From Altibacter sp. HG106 (GTDB lineage: Bacteria; Bacteroidota; Bacteroidia; Flavobacteriales; Flavobacteriaceae), in assembly GCF_028561755.1 (NCBI RefSeq), contig NZ_JAQQTD010000007.1, positions 62,001-126,000 on the forward strand: a stretch of 64,000 nucleotides of DNA. The letters are read 5' to 3'. Position numbers and translations under genes: made by a program. Positions 1-9,127 of this stretch are shown piece by piece (within the stretch, counting starts at the first letter, position 1; every line of letters starts with the position of its first letter). The notes under the pieces are model-generated. The model was not told where the DNA came from and made no database searches. It worked only from the letters and a program-made list of their open reading frames with translations.

Positions 1-2187
1 CTGCGATTGGCAGATCATCATAGAAACCATAGTGGGCTGCGGGTCAAGGTAGTCACTACCGATAAGATCTACCAGGAATTTAGTAGTGGGAAACAGGATA
101 TTTCGGCCATTCGAAACTTTGTCAAGTATATATATGACAATGCGTCCAATGCTGAAAATCGCATTAAGTACGTAGGCTTCTTCGGAGATACTTCCGTAGA
201 TTATAAAAACCGACTTCCCGGTAATAACAATATGGTCCCCACCTATCACGAGCTTATAGGAAGTAGTTCTGTACAATCGTATATGAGTGATGATTTCTTC
301 GGAATGATAGACTCGGGAGAAGGTACCATGCTAAGCAATGATCGCTTAGACATTGCGGTGGGACGAATCCTGGCCGACAATGTTACCCTCGCCAATCAAA
401 TGGTTGATAAGATTATAGGATATTCTTCAAATGCTGCCTACGGAAACTGGCGCAATAACTTTGTGTTGGTTTCTGACGATGTAGATGAGGTGTACGAATA
501 TGAAGACATTGAGGTTACGCTAGATGCCTTAGGCGATCAGATTGAAGCAGAAATACCCTTCGTTAACGTTAAAAAAATTCATTCCGACGCCTTCCAACAA
601 GAAACCTCTGCCGGAGGAAATAGATACCCGGCGGTCACCGAAGCGATTGAAAATGCAATCGACGTAGGTTCATTAGTAATGACCTACCTGGGGCATGGTG
701 GAGAAGACGGACTCGCAAAAGAATTTATCTTCACAAAGACCATTGCGCAAGAACTCAAAAACACCAATCGCTATCCCTGCATCGTCACGGTTACCTGCGA
801 GTTTTCAAAATTCGATAACCCGCTACGTGTCACAGCAGGAGAACTTACCTACTGGAATCCAGACGGTGGTGCCATTACCCTTATAACTACCACCAGGTCT
901 ATTAATGTATCGGTCGGGGTAGATTTTAATCAGCAATTAGCGCCGTTTCTTTTTGGTTTTGAAACGCCCGATTACCCAACACCGGCGGAAGCCCTTCGAT
1001 TGGCAAAAGCGAATATTAATGCGGAACAAAGACGCGTAGCATTTTGTGTAGGAGATCCGGCTTTAAAATTGGCCTTTCCGAAGAACAAAATAGAGCTTAC
1101 TACAATCAATGGTATCCCAATCGAAGCGTCCACCGATACGCTTCAGGCCCTCAGTAAAGTGCGACTGGGCGGAGTAGTCACCGACCCGGCCGGAAATGTA
1201 TTAACCGATTACAATGGAGTGCTAGAGGCCAAGGTATTTGATAAGTATGTAGACCGACAAACTCTTGGGAACGATGGCGTGCGTGATCCTACCACCAATG
1301 AGTTGTTAATTCTAAATTATAGAGCCTTAGGAGAAGGTTTGTTCAACGGACAGGCTACGGTGGCCAATGGAGCATTCGAATTTGAGTTCGTTGTGCCACG
1401 GGACATTCAGATTCCGGTAGGAAACGGTCGTGTTAGCTTATATTCTGTCAAAGAAAACTTTCAAGAAGACCAAACCGGTGTTAACCTTACTATTAATGTA
1501 GGCGGATTAAATGAAGACGCTCCCGAAGACAATGTGGGCCCCACGGTGCGTCTCTTTATGAACGACGAAAGCTTCACCTCGGGAGGGGTAACGAACGATT
1601 CGCCCATTCTCATCGCCAAGCTCGAAGACGAAAATGGGATCAATACCGCTAGTGGCATTGGGCACGATATGATCGCGATACTCGATGGCGATGAGGTAAA
1701 CCCGGTCATTCTGAATGAATATTACCAATCTGATGTGGATGATTTTACCAGAGGCACCGCTTCTTATCAACTTCGAGATCTGGAAGAAGGATTGCATACC
1801 CTCACCTTAAAAGCGTGGGATGTGTACAATAATTCCTCTACTCAAGAAATTCAGTTTGTCGTGGCCGGTGATGACGAATTAAAAATTACGCGTGTGCTCA
1901 ATTACCCCAATCCGTTTGTAAATTACACCGAATTCTGGTTCAATCATAACCGTCCTTTTGAGCCTTTAGAAGTTCAGGTACAGGTGTTTACAGTGACAGG
2001 AAAAGTGGTGTGGACCAAAAACCAATTGATCAATACCGACGGGTTTTTGTCGCGTGATATCGTCTGGGATGGTCGCGATGATTTTGGAGATCGTATCGGA
2101 AAAGGTGTTTATGTATATAAGATTACGGTAAAATCTACGTTAACCAATCAGCGGGTTGAAAAATTTGAAAAACTCGTTATCCTTTAA
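1..2187 (+). CDS. porU: Type IX secretion system sortase PorU, 3' part (partial)
   Basis: The reading frame is open from base 1, so the N-terminus lies outside the window; 728 residues are visible. This is a gingipain-like C25 peptidase. The His motif GHGG lies near residue 230 and a TCEFSKFDNP stretch near residue 264 carries the likely catalytic Cys. The C-terminus has an NYPNPF motif followed by a FlgD/CTD-like Ig fold ending in KLVIL. In the family PorU is a surface transpeptidase that removes the C-terminal signal of T9SS cargo and attaches the cargo to A-LPS or a related anchor. The neighbour porV encodes its outer-membrane partner, which supports PorU over an ordinary secreted C25 protease. 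Confidence 0.93.
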   Translation: MRLADHHRNHSGLRVKVVTTDKIYQEFSSGKQDISAIRNFVKYIYDNASNAENRIKYVGFFGDTSVDYKNRLPGNNNMVPTYHELIGSSSVQSYMSDDFFGMIDSGEGTMLSNDRLDIAVGRILADNVTLANQMVDKIIGYSSNAAYGNWRNNFVLVSDDVDEVYEYEDIEVTLDALGDQIEAEIPFVNVKKIHSDAFQQETSAGGNRYPAVTEAIENAIDVGSLVMTYLGHGGEDGLAKEFIFTKTIAQELKNTNRYPCIVTVTCEFSKFDNPLRVTAGELTYWNPDGGAITLITTTRSINVSVGVDFNQQLAPFLFGFETPDYPTPAEALRLAKANINAEQRRVAFCVGDPALKLAFPKNKIELTTINGIPIEASTDTLQALSKVRLGGVVTDPAGNVLTDYNGVLEAKVFDKYVDRQTLGNDGVRDPTTNELLILNYRALGEGLFNGQATVANGAFEFEFVVPRDIQIPVGNGRVSLYSVKENFQEDQTGVNLTINVGGLNEDAPEDNVGPTVRLFMNDESFTSGGVTNDSPILIAKLEDENGINTASGIGHDMIAILDGDEVNPVILNEYYQSDVDDFTRGTASYQLRDLEEGLHTLTLKAWDVYNNSSTQEIQFVVAGDDELKITRVLNYPNPFVNYTEFWFNHNRPFEPLEVQVQVFTVTGKVVWTKNQLINTDGFLSRDIVWDGRDDFGDRIGKGVYVYKITVKSTLTNQRVEKFEKLVIL

Positions 2188-2197
2188 AAATTAAAAT

Positions 2198-2205
2198 TAT
2201 ATTTG
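2198..2205 (+). promoter_or_regulatory. Candidate -7 element (TATATTTG) upstream of porV
   Basis: TATATTTG matches the Bacteroidota -7 consensus TAnnTTTG and lies 16 bases before the chosen porV ATG. No good -33 TTTG is seen at the usual 17-20 base spacing. porV may also be co-transcribed with porU, which ends 34 bases before the porV start. Confidence 0.35.
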
Positions 2206-2221
2206 TCAAAAATTGAACCTC

Positions 2222-3376
2222 ATGAAGAAATTTTTCCTTCTCATAACCCTCATTTTCTTTACCTTCAAAGCGTTTTCTCAAGGTCCTACTGAACAAAGTC
2301 GAGTCATTACGACAGGTGTTCCTTTTTTATTGATTTCGGCGGATCCTCGTTCGGCTTCCATGGGTGATGTTGGGGTGGCAACTTCAGCGGATGCTTTTTC
2401 ACAGCAGTGGAATCCAGCCAAGTACGCATTTTCGATTTCGAAACAAGGGGTAGGAGTTACCTACACGCCTTATTTGAGCAACCTGGTGAACGACATTTTC
2501 TTAGGAAATCTGGTTTATTACAACCGTATCAACGAACGTAGCGCGATTGCCGGAAGCATTCGTTACTTTAGTTTAGGTGAAATTGAAGCGCGAGAAACAC
2601 CGCAGCAAATTCAGCCGCTGATTCTGAGTCCGAATGAATTTACCATTGACCTTTCTTATGCGTTGCGTTTAAGTGATCGCTTTTCTATGGCGGTTGCGGG
2701 ACGTTATTTGAGATCCGACCTGAAACTTCAGGTGGCTTCTGAAGATGCTTCTGCCGCAGCTTCTTTTGGGGTTGATATTGCGGGATACTATCAAAGTGAA
2801 GAGATCGCCTATAACGACTTTGACGGTCGTTGGAGGTTAGGATTCAATATTTCGAACTTAGGTCCTAAGATCAAATACGATGACATTGGGCAGGAAAACA
2901 GTCTCCCTACCAATCTTGGTATTGGCGGTGGTTTCGATTTTATCTTGGATGAATACAACAAAATCGGACTTACCGCAGAGGCCAATAAATTGTTGGTGCC
3001 TACACCAAGTGATTCAAATAACGATGGCGTGATTAACCGGGAAGATGACTATTATAACGAAAGCTTCTTTAGTGGCGTGTTCTCTTCCTTTGGAGATGCT
3101 CCAGACGGATTTAGTGAGGAGATTAAAGAGGTTACGTGGGCACTAGGAGCCGAGTATACCTATCAAGATGTGTTCGCGCTTCGTACCGGATATTTTAATG
3201 AAAGCGATGAGAAAGGAACGCGTAAGTTCTTTGGTTTGGGAGCCGGTTTTAAGTATACGGCCATTACTATCGATCTATCGTATCTGTTCTCAACCTCCCG
3301 AGTTATTAGTCCGTTAGAAGGAACGCTTCGTTTTGGTCTTACCTTTAGCTTCGGAGACGAGTACGACGAATACTAG
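2222..3376 (+). CDS. porV: Type IX secretion outer membrane protein PorV (LptO)
   Basis: A 384-residue protein with a signal peptide (MKKFFLLITLIFF, cleavage after FSQ) followed by an all-beta outer-membrane barrel of the PorV/OMPP1-FadL-like type. The ADPRSASMGDVGVATSAD region near the mature N-terminus is typical of PorV. In T9SS, PorV collects cargo at the SprA translocon and delivers it to PorU. An in-frame TTG lies at 2213, but the ATG at 2222 gives a cleaner signal peptide. It follows porU directly, the usual flavobacterial order, and its stop codon overlaps the start of cdd. Confidence 0.93.
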   Translation: MKKFFLLITLIFFTFKAFSQGPTEQSRVITTGVPFLLISADPRSASMGDVGVATSADAFSQQWNPAKYAFSISKQGVGVTYTPYLSNLVNDIFLGNLVYYNRINERSAIAGSIRYFSLGEIEARETPQQIQPLILSPNEFTIDLSYALRLSDRFSMAVAGRYLRSDLKLQVASEDASAAASFGVDIAGYYQSEEIAYNDFDGRWRLGFNISNLGPKIKYDDIGQENSLPTNLGIGGGFDFILDEYNKIGLTAEANKLLVPTPSDSNNDGVINREDDYYNESFFSGVFSSFGDAPDGFSEEIKEVTWALGAEYTYQDVFALRTGYFNESDEKGTRKFFGLGAGFKYTAITIDLSYLFSTSRVISPLEGTLRFGLTFSFGDEYDEY

Positions 3377-3858
3377 TGAAAAAGCACCACATTACGACCA
3401 CTCTGGAAGTGTATGAGAGCATTTCAGAATTAGAAGGTCCTATTCAAGCATTAATGCATAAGGCGCAAGTGGCACGAGATAAGGCCTATGCGCCTTATTC
3501 GCGTTTTAAGGTGGGAGCCGCGCTATTACTCGACAACGATGAAGTAGTTACTGGAAATAATCAGGAAAACGCGGCCTTCCCTTCAGGCTTATGTGCCGAA
3601 CGTGTAGCGGTCTTTTATGCCGGTGCCGAACATCCGGGACGTTCAATCAAAGCACTTGCCCTTACAGTACATTCTGAAACCAAGAATATTACTACTCCGG
3701 TGCCGCCCTGTGGCGCGTGTCGTCAATCGTTAGCAGAATATGAAGTGCGACAAGAAGCGCCCATCGAAATCTATTTTATGGGGGCCACTGGAAAGGTGGT
3801 TAAGGCCGCTTCCGTAGAAGCACTTCTTCCGTTAGTTTTTGATAGCTCATTTCTGTAA
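3376..3858 (+). CDS. cdd: Cytidine deaminase
   Basis: A 160-residue homotetrameric-type cytidine deaminase, which deaminates cytidine and deoxycytidine to uridine forms for pyrimidine salvage. The zinc and catalytic motif CAERVA and the second zinc motif PCGACRQ are both present, with the N-terminal APYSRFKVGAALL substrate segment. The start is GTG and its first base is the last base of the porV stop (TAG), so translation is probably coupled. Its position between porV and pdhA is housekeeping and does not imply a role in secretion. Confidence 0.95.
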   Translation: MKKHHITTTLEVYESISELEGPIQALMHKAQVARDKAYAPYSRFKVGAALLLDNDEVVTGNNQENAAFPSGLCAERVAVFYAGAEHPGRSIKALALTVHSETKNITTPVPPCGACRQSLAEYEVRQEAPIEIYFMGATGKVVKAASVEALLPLVFDSSFL

Positions 3859-3882
3859 CCCACGGGTTTTATTATTATCACT

Positions 3883-3896
3883 CGAAATCGTTTTCG
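3883..3896 (+). terminator. Weak terminator-like hairpin after cdd
   Basis: CGAAA and TTTCG can pair around a TCGT loop. They are followed by a T-rich run (GTTGTTTTTG). The stem is only five pairs, so this is a tentative terminator between cdd and the pdhA promoter. Confidence 0.3.
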
Positions 3897-3918
3897 GTTG
3901 TTTTTGCTGAGAACTTGT

Positions 3919-3948
3919 TTTGTAGAACTTCAGAATATAGTATTTTTG
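3919..3948 (+). promoter_or_regulatory. Bacteroidota-type promoter of pdhA
   Basis: TTTG at 3919-3922, an 18-base spacer and TATTTTTG at 3941-3948 match the -33/-7 consensus for the primary sigma factor of Bacteroidota. The predicted transcript would start near 3954, about 50 bases before the pdhA ATG at 4006. This argues against the longer in-frame extension that would begin upstream of the promoter. Confidence 0.7.
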
Positions 3949-4005
3949 TTATGCCTGTGCGGTTTCGCATGGCTGGTATTCAACACGAACCCAACAATTC
4001 AATTG

Positions 4006-5004
4006 ATGAAAAAAATAACGAAAGCTACCTACTTGCAGTGGTATGAAGATATGCTGTTTTGGCGCAAGTTTGAAGATAAATTAGCACAGGTGTACATTCA
4101 GCAGAAAGTGCGTGGATTTTTACACTTATACAACGGGCAGGAGGCAGTGTTGGCCGGTTCCCTGCATGCCATGGAGCTCGGTAAAGATCGCATGATCACC
4201 GCCTATCGAAATCACGTGCAACCTATTGGTATGGGGGTAGATCCCAAAAAGGTGATGGCCGAACTCTACGGAAAGGCCACAGGGACCTCAAAAGGATTAG
4301 GAGGCTCGATGCATATCTTTTCAAAGGAGCACCGTTTTCATGGTGGACATGGAATTGTGGGTGGGCAAATTCCTCTTGGAGCTGGGATGGCTTTTGGTGA
4401 TAAATACAACGAAACTGGTGCCGTAACGCTCACATTTATGGGAGATGGTGCAACGCGTCAAGGGTCGCTTCATGAGACGTTCAATTTGGCCATGCTGTGG
4501 AAGCTTCCGGTGGTTTTCTGTGTGGAAAATAACGGATATGCCATGGGAACTTCGGTAGCGAGAACCGCCAATCATACAGACATTTATAAATTGGGTCTGG
4601 GGTACGAAATGCCTTGTAAACCTGTGGATGGGATGAAACCCGAAGTGGTTGCCAAAGAAATGCACGAGGCCATTGAAAGAGCGCGTCGCGGAGACGGACC
4701 TACGTTTCTGGAATTGCGGACGTATCGATATCGTGGACACTCCATGAGTGATGCCCAACACTATCGTACCAAAGAGGAAGTGAAGAAAAAACAGGAGGAA
4801 GATCCTATCTCGTATGTGTTGAATCATATCTATGAAAAGAAATGGGCGACCGAAGAAGATGTGAAGAAAATCGATAAACGGGTAAAGGATCTGGTAAGCG
4901 AATGTGAAAAATTTGCTGAAGAATCTCCCTATCCGGAAACCAGCGTGATGTACGACGCAGTATACGAACAAGAAGATTACCCCTTTTTATCACATAAACT
5001 ATAA
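4006..5004 (+). CDS. pdhA: Pyruvate dehydrogenase E1 component, alpha subunit
   Basis: A 332-residue alpha subunit of the E1 (TPP-dependent) component, which decarboxylates pyruvate and passes the acetyl group to lipoyl-E2. The TPP-binding motif is visible: GDG at residues 146-148, 26 residues, then NN at 175-176. GGHGIVGGQ and the phosphorylation-loop-like RYRGHSMSDAQHYR are also present. The frame is open upstream to 3898, but that stretch covers the promoter and encodes a non-conserved hydrophobic leader, so ATG 4006 is chosen. pdhC follows after 2 bases. The beta subunit gene is not in this window, so the operon encodes E1 alpha and E2 only. Confidence 0.95.
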   Translation: MKKITKATYLQWYEDMLFWRKFEDKLAQVYIQQKVRGFLHLYNGQEAVLAGSLHAMELGKDRMITAYRNHVQPIGMGVDPKKVMAELYGKATGTSKGLGGSMHIFSKEHRFHGGHGIVGGQIPLGAGMAFGDKYNETGAVTLTFMGDGATRQGSLHETFNLAMLWKLPVVFCVENNGYAMGTSVARTANHTDIYKLGLGYEMPCKPVDGMKPEVVAKEMHEAIERARRGDGPTFLELRTYRYRGHSMSDAQHYRTKEEVKKKQEEDPISYVLNHIYEKKWATEEDVKKIDKRVKDLVSECEKFAEESPYPETSVMYDAVYEQEDYPFLSHKL

Positions 5005-5006
5005 GT

Positions 5007-6686
5007 ATGGCCGAAATAATCAACATGCCGCGCCTCAGCGACACCATGGAAGAAGGAACTGTTGCTACCTGGTTGAAAAAGGTGGGCGATAAAGTAGAGG
5101 AGGGCGATATTCTTGCGGAGATTGAAACGGATAAAGCAACCATGGAGTTTGAATCTTTTTATGAAGGTACGCTGTTGCATATTGGTATTGAAGAGGGCGA
5201 AACGGCCGAAGTAGATAAACTACTGGCTATTATTGGTGACGAAGGTGAAGACATTTCCGAACTATTAGAAGGAGGCACAGCCAAAGGTTCTGATGAGAAG
5301 AAAACGGCGAAGGAAGAAACCAAAGACGAATCAACTAGTGAGGAAGCAGACGAAGGTGCTTCAGAGGATGCTTCCGAAGAAGCCACAGAAGAAGAAACCG
5401 TTGAAAAATCTGATGATCTGCCAGAGGGTGTAGAGATCATTACCATGCCACGGTTGAGCGATACGATGGAAGAAGGTACCGTTGCCACTTGGTTGAAGAA
5501 GGAAGGGGATGCTGTAGAAGAGGGTGATATTCTGGCGGAAATTGAAACCGATAAGGCCACTATGGAATTTGAATCCTTTTACAGTGGAACACTGTTGAAA
5601 ATAGGGATTCAGGAAGGAGAAACGGCAAAAGTAGATGCGCTACTGGCCATTCTTGGGCCTGAAGGTACCGATGTTTCCAAGATCGACACCAGCAAGAAAT
5701 CCAGTTCAGCTAAGAAAGAGGCTCCGAAGAAAAAGGAAGCTTCCGAAGAGAAGAAACCTGAAGTCAAAACCGAAACCAAGGAAACCTCCAAAAAGAAAGC
5801 AGAACAACCACAACAATCAACCTCCTCTGGCAGTAGTAGTGAAGGAAGAATTTTTGTCTCTCCATTGGCTAAAAAATTGGCGGAAGAACGAAATATCTCA
5901 CTGAAACTGGTGCAGGGTAGTGGTGAAAACGGTCGAATTGTAAAGCGCGATATAGAAAATTATCAGCCTTCAGTAGCAGGCGCAGCCTACACTCCTGTTG
6001 GAGAAGAAAGCTTTGAGGAAGTCACCAATTCCCAAATGCGCAAAACAATTGCCAAACGCTTGGGCGAATCTAAGTTTACGGCACCGCATTACTACTTGAC
6101 GATAGAGTTGGATATGGATCACGCAATCGCTGCGCGAACCGCTATCAACAGCGATCCCGATGTCAAAATATCCTTTAACGATATGGTGGTAAAAGCATGT
6201 GCGATGGCGTTGCGAAAACATCCGCAAGTTAATTCTCAATGGACTGATAAGACCACCAAGATCGCCAAACACATTCACATGGGTGTAGCGGTAGCGGTAG
6301 ACGAAGGTCTGGTGGTTCCTGTGTTGAAATTCGCCGATCAAATGAGCTTTACACAAATTGGAGCTCAGGTCAAAGAGCTAGCAGGGAAGGCGCGCAACAA
6401 AAAGCTAACACCCGAAGAAATGCAAGGGAGTACCTTTACGGTTTCTAATTTAGGCATGTTCGGAATTAAAGAGTTTACGTCGATTATTAACGCACCCAAT
6501 TCGGCCATCCTCTCAGTAGGAGCAATAGTACAAAAACCTGTAGTGAAAAACGGTGCGATTGCGGTAGGGAATACCATGACCGTCACCTTGGCCTGTGACC
6601 ACCGTACCGTCGATGGAGCCACCGGAGCCAAATTCTTACAGACGGTTCGACAGTACATTGAGAACCCGGTAACGATGTTCGCATAG
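5007..6686 (+). CDS. pdhC: Dihydrolipoamide acetyltransferase, E2 of pyruvate dehydrogenase, two lipoyl domains
   Basis: A 559-residue E2 core protein. Two lipoyl domains (about residues 3-84 and 143-224), each with the ETDKA lipoylation motif, are joined by an acidic Glu/Asp/Ser-rich linker. A Lys-rich linker follows, then the peripheral subunit-binding domain (about 280-316, VSPLAKKLAEE) and the acyltransferase domain (about 335-559). His532 and Asp536 in DHRTVDG are the expected catalytic pair. The two lipoyl domains share 70 of 82 residues but differ at many synonymous sites. It transfers acetyl groups to CoA and scaffolds E1 and E3; no E3 (lpd) gene is nearby. Confidence 0.95.
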   Translation: MAEIINMPRLSDTMEEGTVATWLKKVGDKVEEGDILAEIETDKATMEFESFYEGTLLHIGIEEGETAEVDKLLAIIGDEGEDISELLEGGTAKGSDEKKTAKEETKDESTSEEADEGASEDASEEATEEETVEKSDDLPEGVEIITMPRLSDTMEEGTVATWLKKEGDAVEEGDILAEIETDKATMEFESFYSGTLLKIGIQEGETAKVDALLAILGPEGTDVSKIDTSKKSSSAKKEAPKKKEASEEKKPEVKTETKETSKKKAEQPQQSTSSGSSSEGRIFVSPLAKKLAEERNISLKLVQGSGENGRIVKRDIENYQPSVAGAAYTPVGEESFEEVTNSQMRKTIAKRLGESKFTAPHYYLTIELDMDHAIAARTAINSDPDVKISFNDMVVKACAMALRKHPQVNSQWTDKTTKIAKHIHMGVAVAVDEGLVVPVLKFADQMSFTQIGAQVKELAGKARNKKLTPEEMQGSTFTVSNLGMFGIKEFTSIINAPNSAILSVGAIVQKPVVKNGAIAVGNTMTVTLACDHRTVDGATGAKFLQTVRQYIENPVTMFA

Positions 6687-6706
6687 TACCTTTTGAAAAG
6701 CTATAG

Positions 6707-6740
6707 AATCCCGCTAGAATCTCAGGAAGCTAGCGGGATT
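6707..6740 (+). terminator. Hairpin terminator after pdhC
   Basis: A perfect 11-base inverted repeat (AATCCCGCTAG at 6707-6717 and CTAGCGGGATT at 6730-6740) with a 12-base loop lies 20 bases after the pdhC stop. The downstream T content is modest, so efficiency is uncertain. It separates the pdh operon from the SDR gene. Confidence 0.6.
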
Positions 6741-6757
6741 TGTGTATCTTTAAGTCT

Positions 6758-7444
6758 ATGAAAAAAAACATTATTATTACCGGAACAAGTCGCGGTATTG
6801 GTTATGAAATGGTGCCAATTCTCACGGATGCCGGACATAATATTTTAGCGCTTTCTCGTAACGAAGTACCGGTGTCTGGTTTAGATATTTCCAATTGCAC
6901 ATGTTTCTCCTGTGATATTACCAGCAAAACTGACATTAAGAAAGTATCGGCCTTTGTCACCGAACAGTGGGGAGGAAAAGTAGATGTATTGATCAATAAT
7001 TCAGGTACGCTCGAAAACAAGCCGTTCGCTACCATGAAATTGGAGGAGTTTAAGGAAGTCTATGAGGTCAATGTTTTTGGCCTGGTTGCGATTACCAAGG
7101 AAGTTATTCCATTTATGACGAAATCGGGACATGTAGTTAATATAAGCAGTATGGGAGGTATTCAAGGAAGCGTGAAGTTTCCCGGTCTTAGCGCCTATAG
7201 CAGTAGCAAGGGAGCGGTCATTACCTTGACGGAACTATTAGCGGAAGAATATAAAGAAACAGGCCCATCATTTAATGCGCTGGCCTTAGGGGCGGTCCAA
7301 ACCGAAATGTTGGCTGAAGCATTCCCAGGCTATAAGGCACCGTTAGATGCAAAACAAATGGCTCAGTACATTTCTGAATTTGCCCTGCATGGAAATGCCT
7401 ATTATAACGGAAAGGTGCTACAAGTCTCTAACTCGACACCCTAA
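6758..7444 (+). CDS. SDR family NAD(P)-dependent oxidoreductase
   Basis: A 228-residue classical short-chain dehydrogenase. The N-terminal nucleotide-binding motif TGTSRGIG, the NNSG motif and the catalytic YSSSKGA (Tyr-x3-Lys) with an upstream NISSMGG Ser are all present. The substrate cannot be told. ATG 6758 is chosen because it puts the Rossmann strand right at the N-terminus. TATCTTTA at 6745-6752, close to a -7 box, ends 5 bases before this ATG. The start of the next gene is one base after the stop. Confidence 0.88.
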   Translation: MKKNIIITGTSRGIGYEMVPILTDAGHNILALSRNEVPVSGLDISNCTCFSCDITSKTDIKKVSAFVTEQWGGKVDVLINNSGTLENKPFATMKLEEFKEVYEVNVFGLVAITKEVIPFMTKSGHVVNISSMGGIQGSVKFPGLSAYSSSKGAVITLTELLAEEYKETGPSFNALALGAVQTEMLAEAFPGYKAPLDAKQMAQYISEFALHGNAYYNGKVLQVSNSTP

Positions 7445-7445
7445 G

Positions 7446-8042
7446 ATGGAAGCGACTCTCGCTAAATATGTGCCTCCCGCTGCGGTGACTCCCTTATTTC
7501 AATTGATCCAAACACATCAAGTGCATCTCAAAATTGTCAACGAGCGCGTCACACGACACGGAGACTACCGGAAGCGCCCTGATGGAAGCCATCAAGTGAC
7601 CATTAATGCAACGCTAAATCCCTATCGATTCTTAGTAACCTTGGTCCATGAAATAGCGCACCTAGTGGCATTTTCACAATTTGGCGCACGTATTAAACCA
7701 CACGGCAAAGAATGGAAACAAACCTTTCAGCGGTTAATGTTGCCCTACCTGCGTCCGGAAGTATTTCCGCAGCAATTATTACCGTTATTGGCACGTCATT
7801 TTAAGAATCCGAAAGCGAGCAGCGATACCGATGCGCCTTTAGCATTGGCGCTAAAACAATTTGATCCGCCGAACGATAAAAACTATATATTTGAAATCCC
7901 AATGGGAGGCGAATTTCGTCTTTACAACGGAAAAATTTTTAAGCGCGGAAACAAACGCGTAAAACGATACGAATGTTTGGAGATCGCAACAGGAAGAATC
8001 TATTTGTTCAATCCGAATGCAGAAGTAGAATTTTTGAAGTAA
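7446..8042 (+). CDS. SprT-like zinc metalloprotease-fold protein
   Basis: A 198-residue protein with a SprT-like core: HEIAHLVAF (HExxH) near residue 70, and a later GKEWKQTFQ segment expected to carry the third ligand region. The family includes the eukaryotic DNA-protein crosslink protease SPRTN and E. coli SprT. The function of the bacterial proteins is not settled. The frame extends further upstream inside the SDR gene, but ATG 7446 is one base after the SDR stop and starts the conserved region. It lies 4 bases before manC and is probably co-transcribed with SDR and manC. Confidence 0.8.
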   Translation: MEATLAKYVPPAAVTPLFQLIQTHQVHLKIVNERVTRHGDYRKRPDGSHQVTINATLNPYRFLVTLVHEIAHLVAFSQFGARIKPHGKEWKQTFQRLMLPYLRPEVFPQQLLPLLARHFKNPKASSDTDAPLALALKQFDPPNDKNYIFEIPMGGEFRLYNGKIFKRGNKRVKRYECLEIATGRIYLFNPNAEVEFLK

Positions 8043-8046
8043 TCTT

Positions 8047-9126
8047 ATGAATACCAATTATTATGCAGTAATTATGGCCGGCGGCATCGGATCCCGTTTT
8101 TGGCCGGTAAGTACCTCCCAGTTTCCGAAACAGTTCCACGATATGTTAGGAACTGGGCAAAGTTTGCTGCAAAAGACATTCAACCGACTTACACAACTAG
8201 TGCCTCCTCAGAATATTCGGGTGTTAACCAATGACCGGTACTTGGATTTGACCTTAACCCAATTACCAAAAATTGATGCCTCCCAGGTGATCCTCGAGCC
8301 CGCTATGCGCAACACGGCACCTTGTATCTTAATGGCAGCCATGAAAATTCAGAAGGAAAATCCTAATGCGTTGATGTTGGTAGCACCCAGTGATCATTGG
8401 ATAGAAGATGAAACAGCGTTTCAGGCAGATGTTATGCAGTGTTTTGGGCGTTGTGAACAGAACGACCATTTACTTACATTGGGGATCCCTCCTGCCTTTC
8501 CCAATACAGGTTATGGTTATATTGAAAGTGCAGCAGAAGATATCAAGGGAATCAAGAACGTCCTTCAATTTAGGGAGAAACCCGATTACGACACCGCAAA
8601 AGAGTTTGTCGCGGCTGGTAATTTTTACTGGAACGCTGGTATTTTCATTTGGAGCGTGACGTCTATTACCACCGCTTTTGAAACCCATGAACCCGTTATG
8701 CATGCATTGTTTTCTGAAGGGAAACCAGTCTATAACACTTCCGAAGAAATTGAATTCGTGAGGAATAATTATGAAAAGGCAGAAAACATCTCGATTGATT
8801 ATGCCATTATGGAAAAAGCCAACAATGTGTTTGTAAAGGAAGCGAACTTCGATTGGAACGATCTGGGTACCTGGGGCGCGTTGCATGATAAACTTGCAAG
8901 CCATAGTTCCGAAAATGCTACCGTGCGTGCCACCCTTCATGCGGAATCAGCTAAAGGAAACATGGTCTATACAGCCAAGGAGAAGCTGGTCGTGATCGAT
9001 GGATTAAAAGATTATATCATCGTGGATAAAGAAGGGGTTTTGATGATCTACCCCAAATCAAAAGAACAAGACATCAAAAAATTAGTAGCAGACATACGCC
9101 AACAATACGGCGATCAATATTTATAG
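8047..9126 (+). CDS. manC: Mannose-1-phosphate guanylyltransferase
   Basis: A 359-residue sugar nucleotidyltransferase that makes GDP-mannose from mannose-1-phosphate and GTP, a precursor for surface polysaccharide and GDP-fucose. The signature MAGGIGSRFWPVS with downstream PKQF is at the N-terminus, and GYGYIE, FREKP and WNAGIFIW motifs follow. It is the short form without the C-terminal phosphomannose isomerase domain found in bifunctional ManC/AlgA. A second-domain left-handed helix end is suggested by KDYIIVDKEGVL. Confidence 0.93.
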   Translation: MNTNYYAVIMAGGIGSRFWPVSTSQFPKQFHDMLGTGQSLLQKTFNRLTQLVPPQNIRVLTNDRYLDLTLTQLPKIDASQVILEPAMRNTAPCILMAAMKIQKENPNALMLVAPSDHWIEDETAFQADVMQCFGRCEQNDHLLTLGIPPAFPNTGYGYIESAAEDIKGIKNVLQFREKPDYDTAKEFVAAGNFYWNAGIFIWSVTSITTAFETHEPVMHALFSEGKPVYNTSEEIEFVRNNYEKAENISIDYAIMEKANNVFVKEANFDWNDLGTWGALHDKLASHSSENATVRATLHAESAKGNMVYTAKEKLVVIDGLKDYIIVDKEGVLMIYPKSKEQDIKKLVADIRQQYGDQYL

Positions 9127-9127
9127 C

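Noticed and set aside
3898-4005. N-terminal extension of pdhA with a hydrophobic leader
   Set aside because: It contains the consensus promoter of pdhA, and the E1 alpha family starts near MKKITKATYLQWY; a membrane leader makes no sense for this enzyme.
4321-4971. A 216-codon minus-strand open frame inside pdhA
   Set aside because: It lies wholly antisense to a clearly conserved gene and encodes a His/Phe-rich composition typical of frame shadows.
5280-5430. Acidic and basic low-complexity stretches of pdhC as a frameshift or repeat artefact
   Set aside because: Both linkers stay in frame between intact domains; low complexity is normal for E2 linkers.
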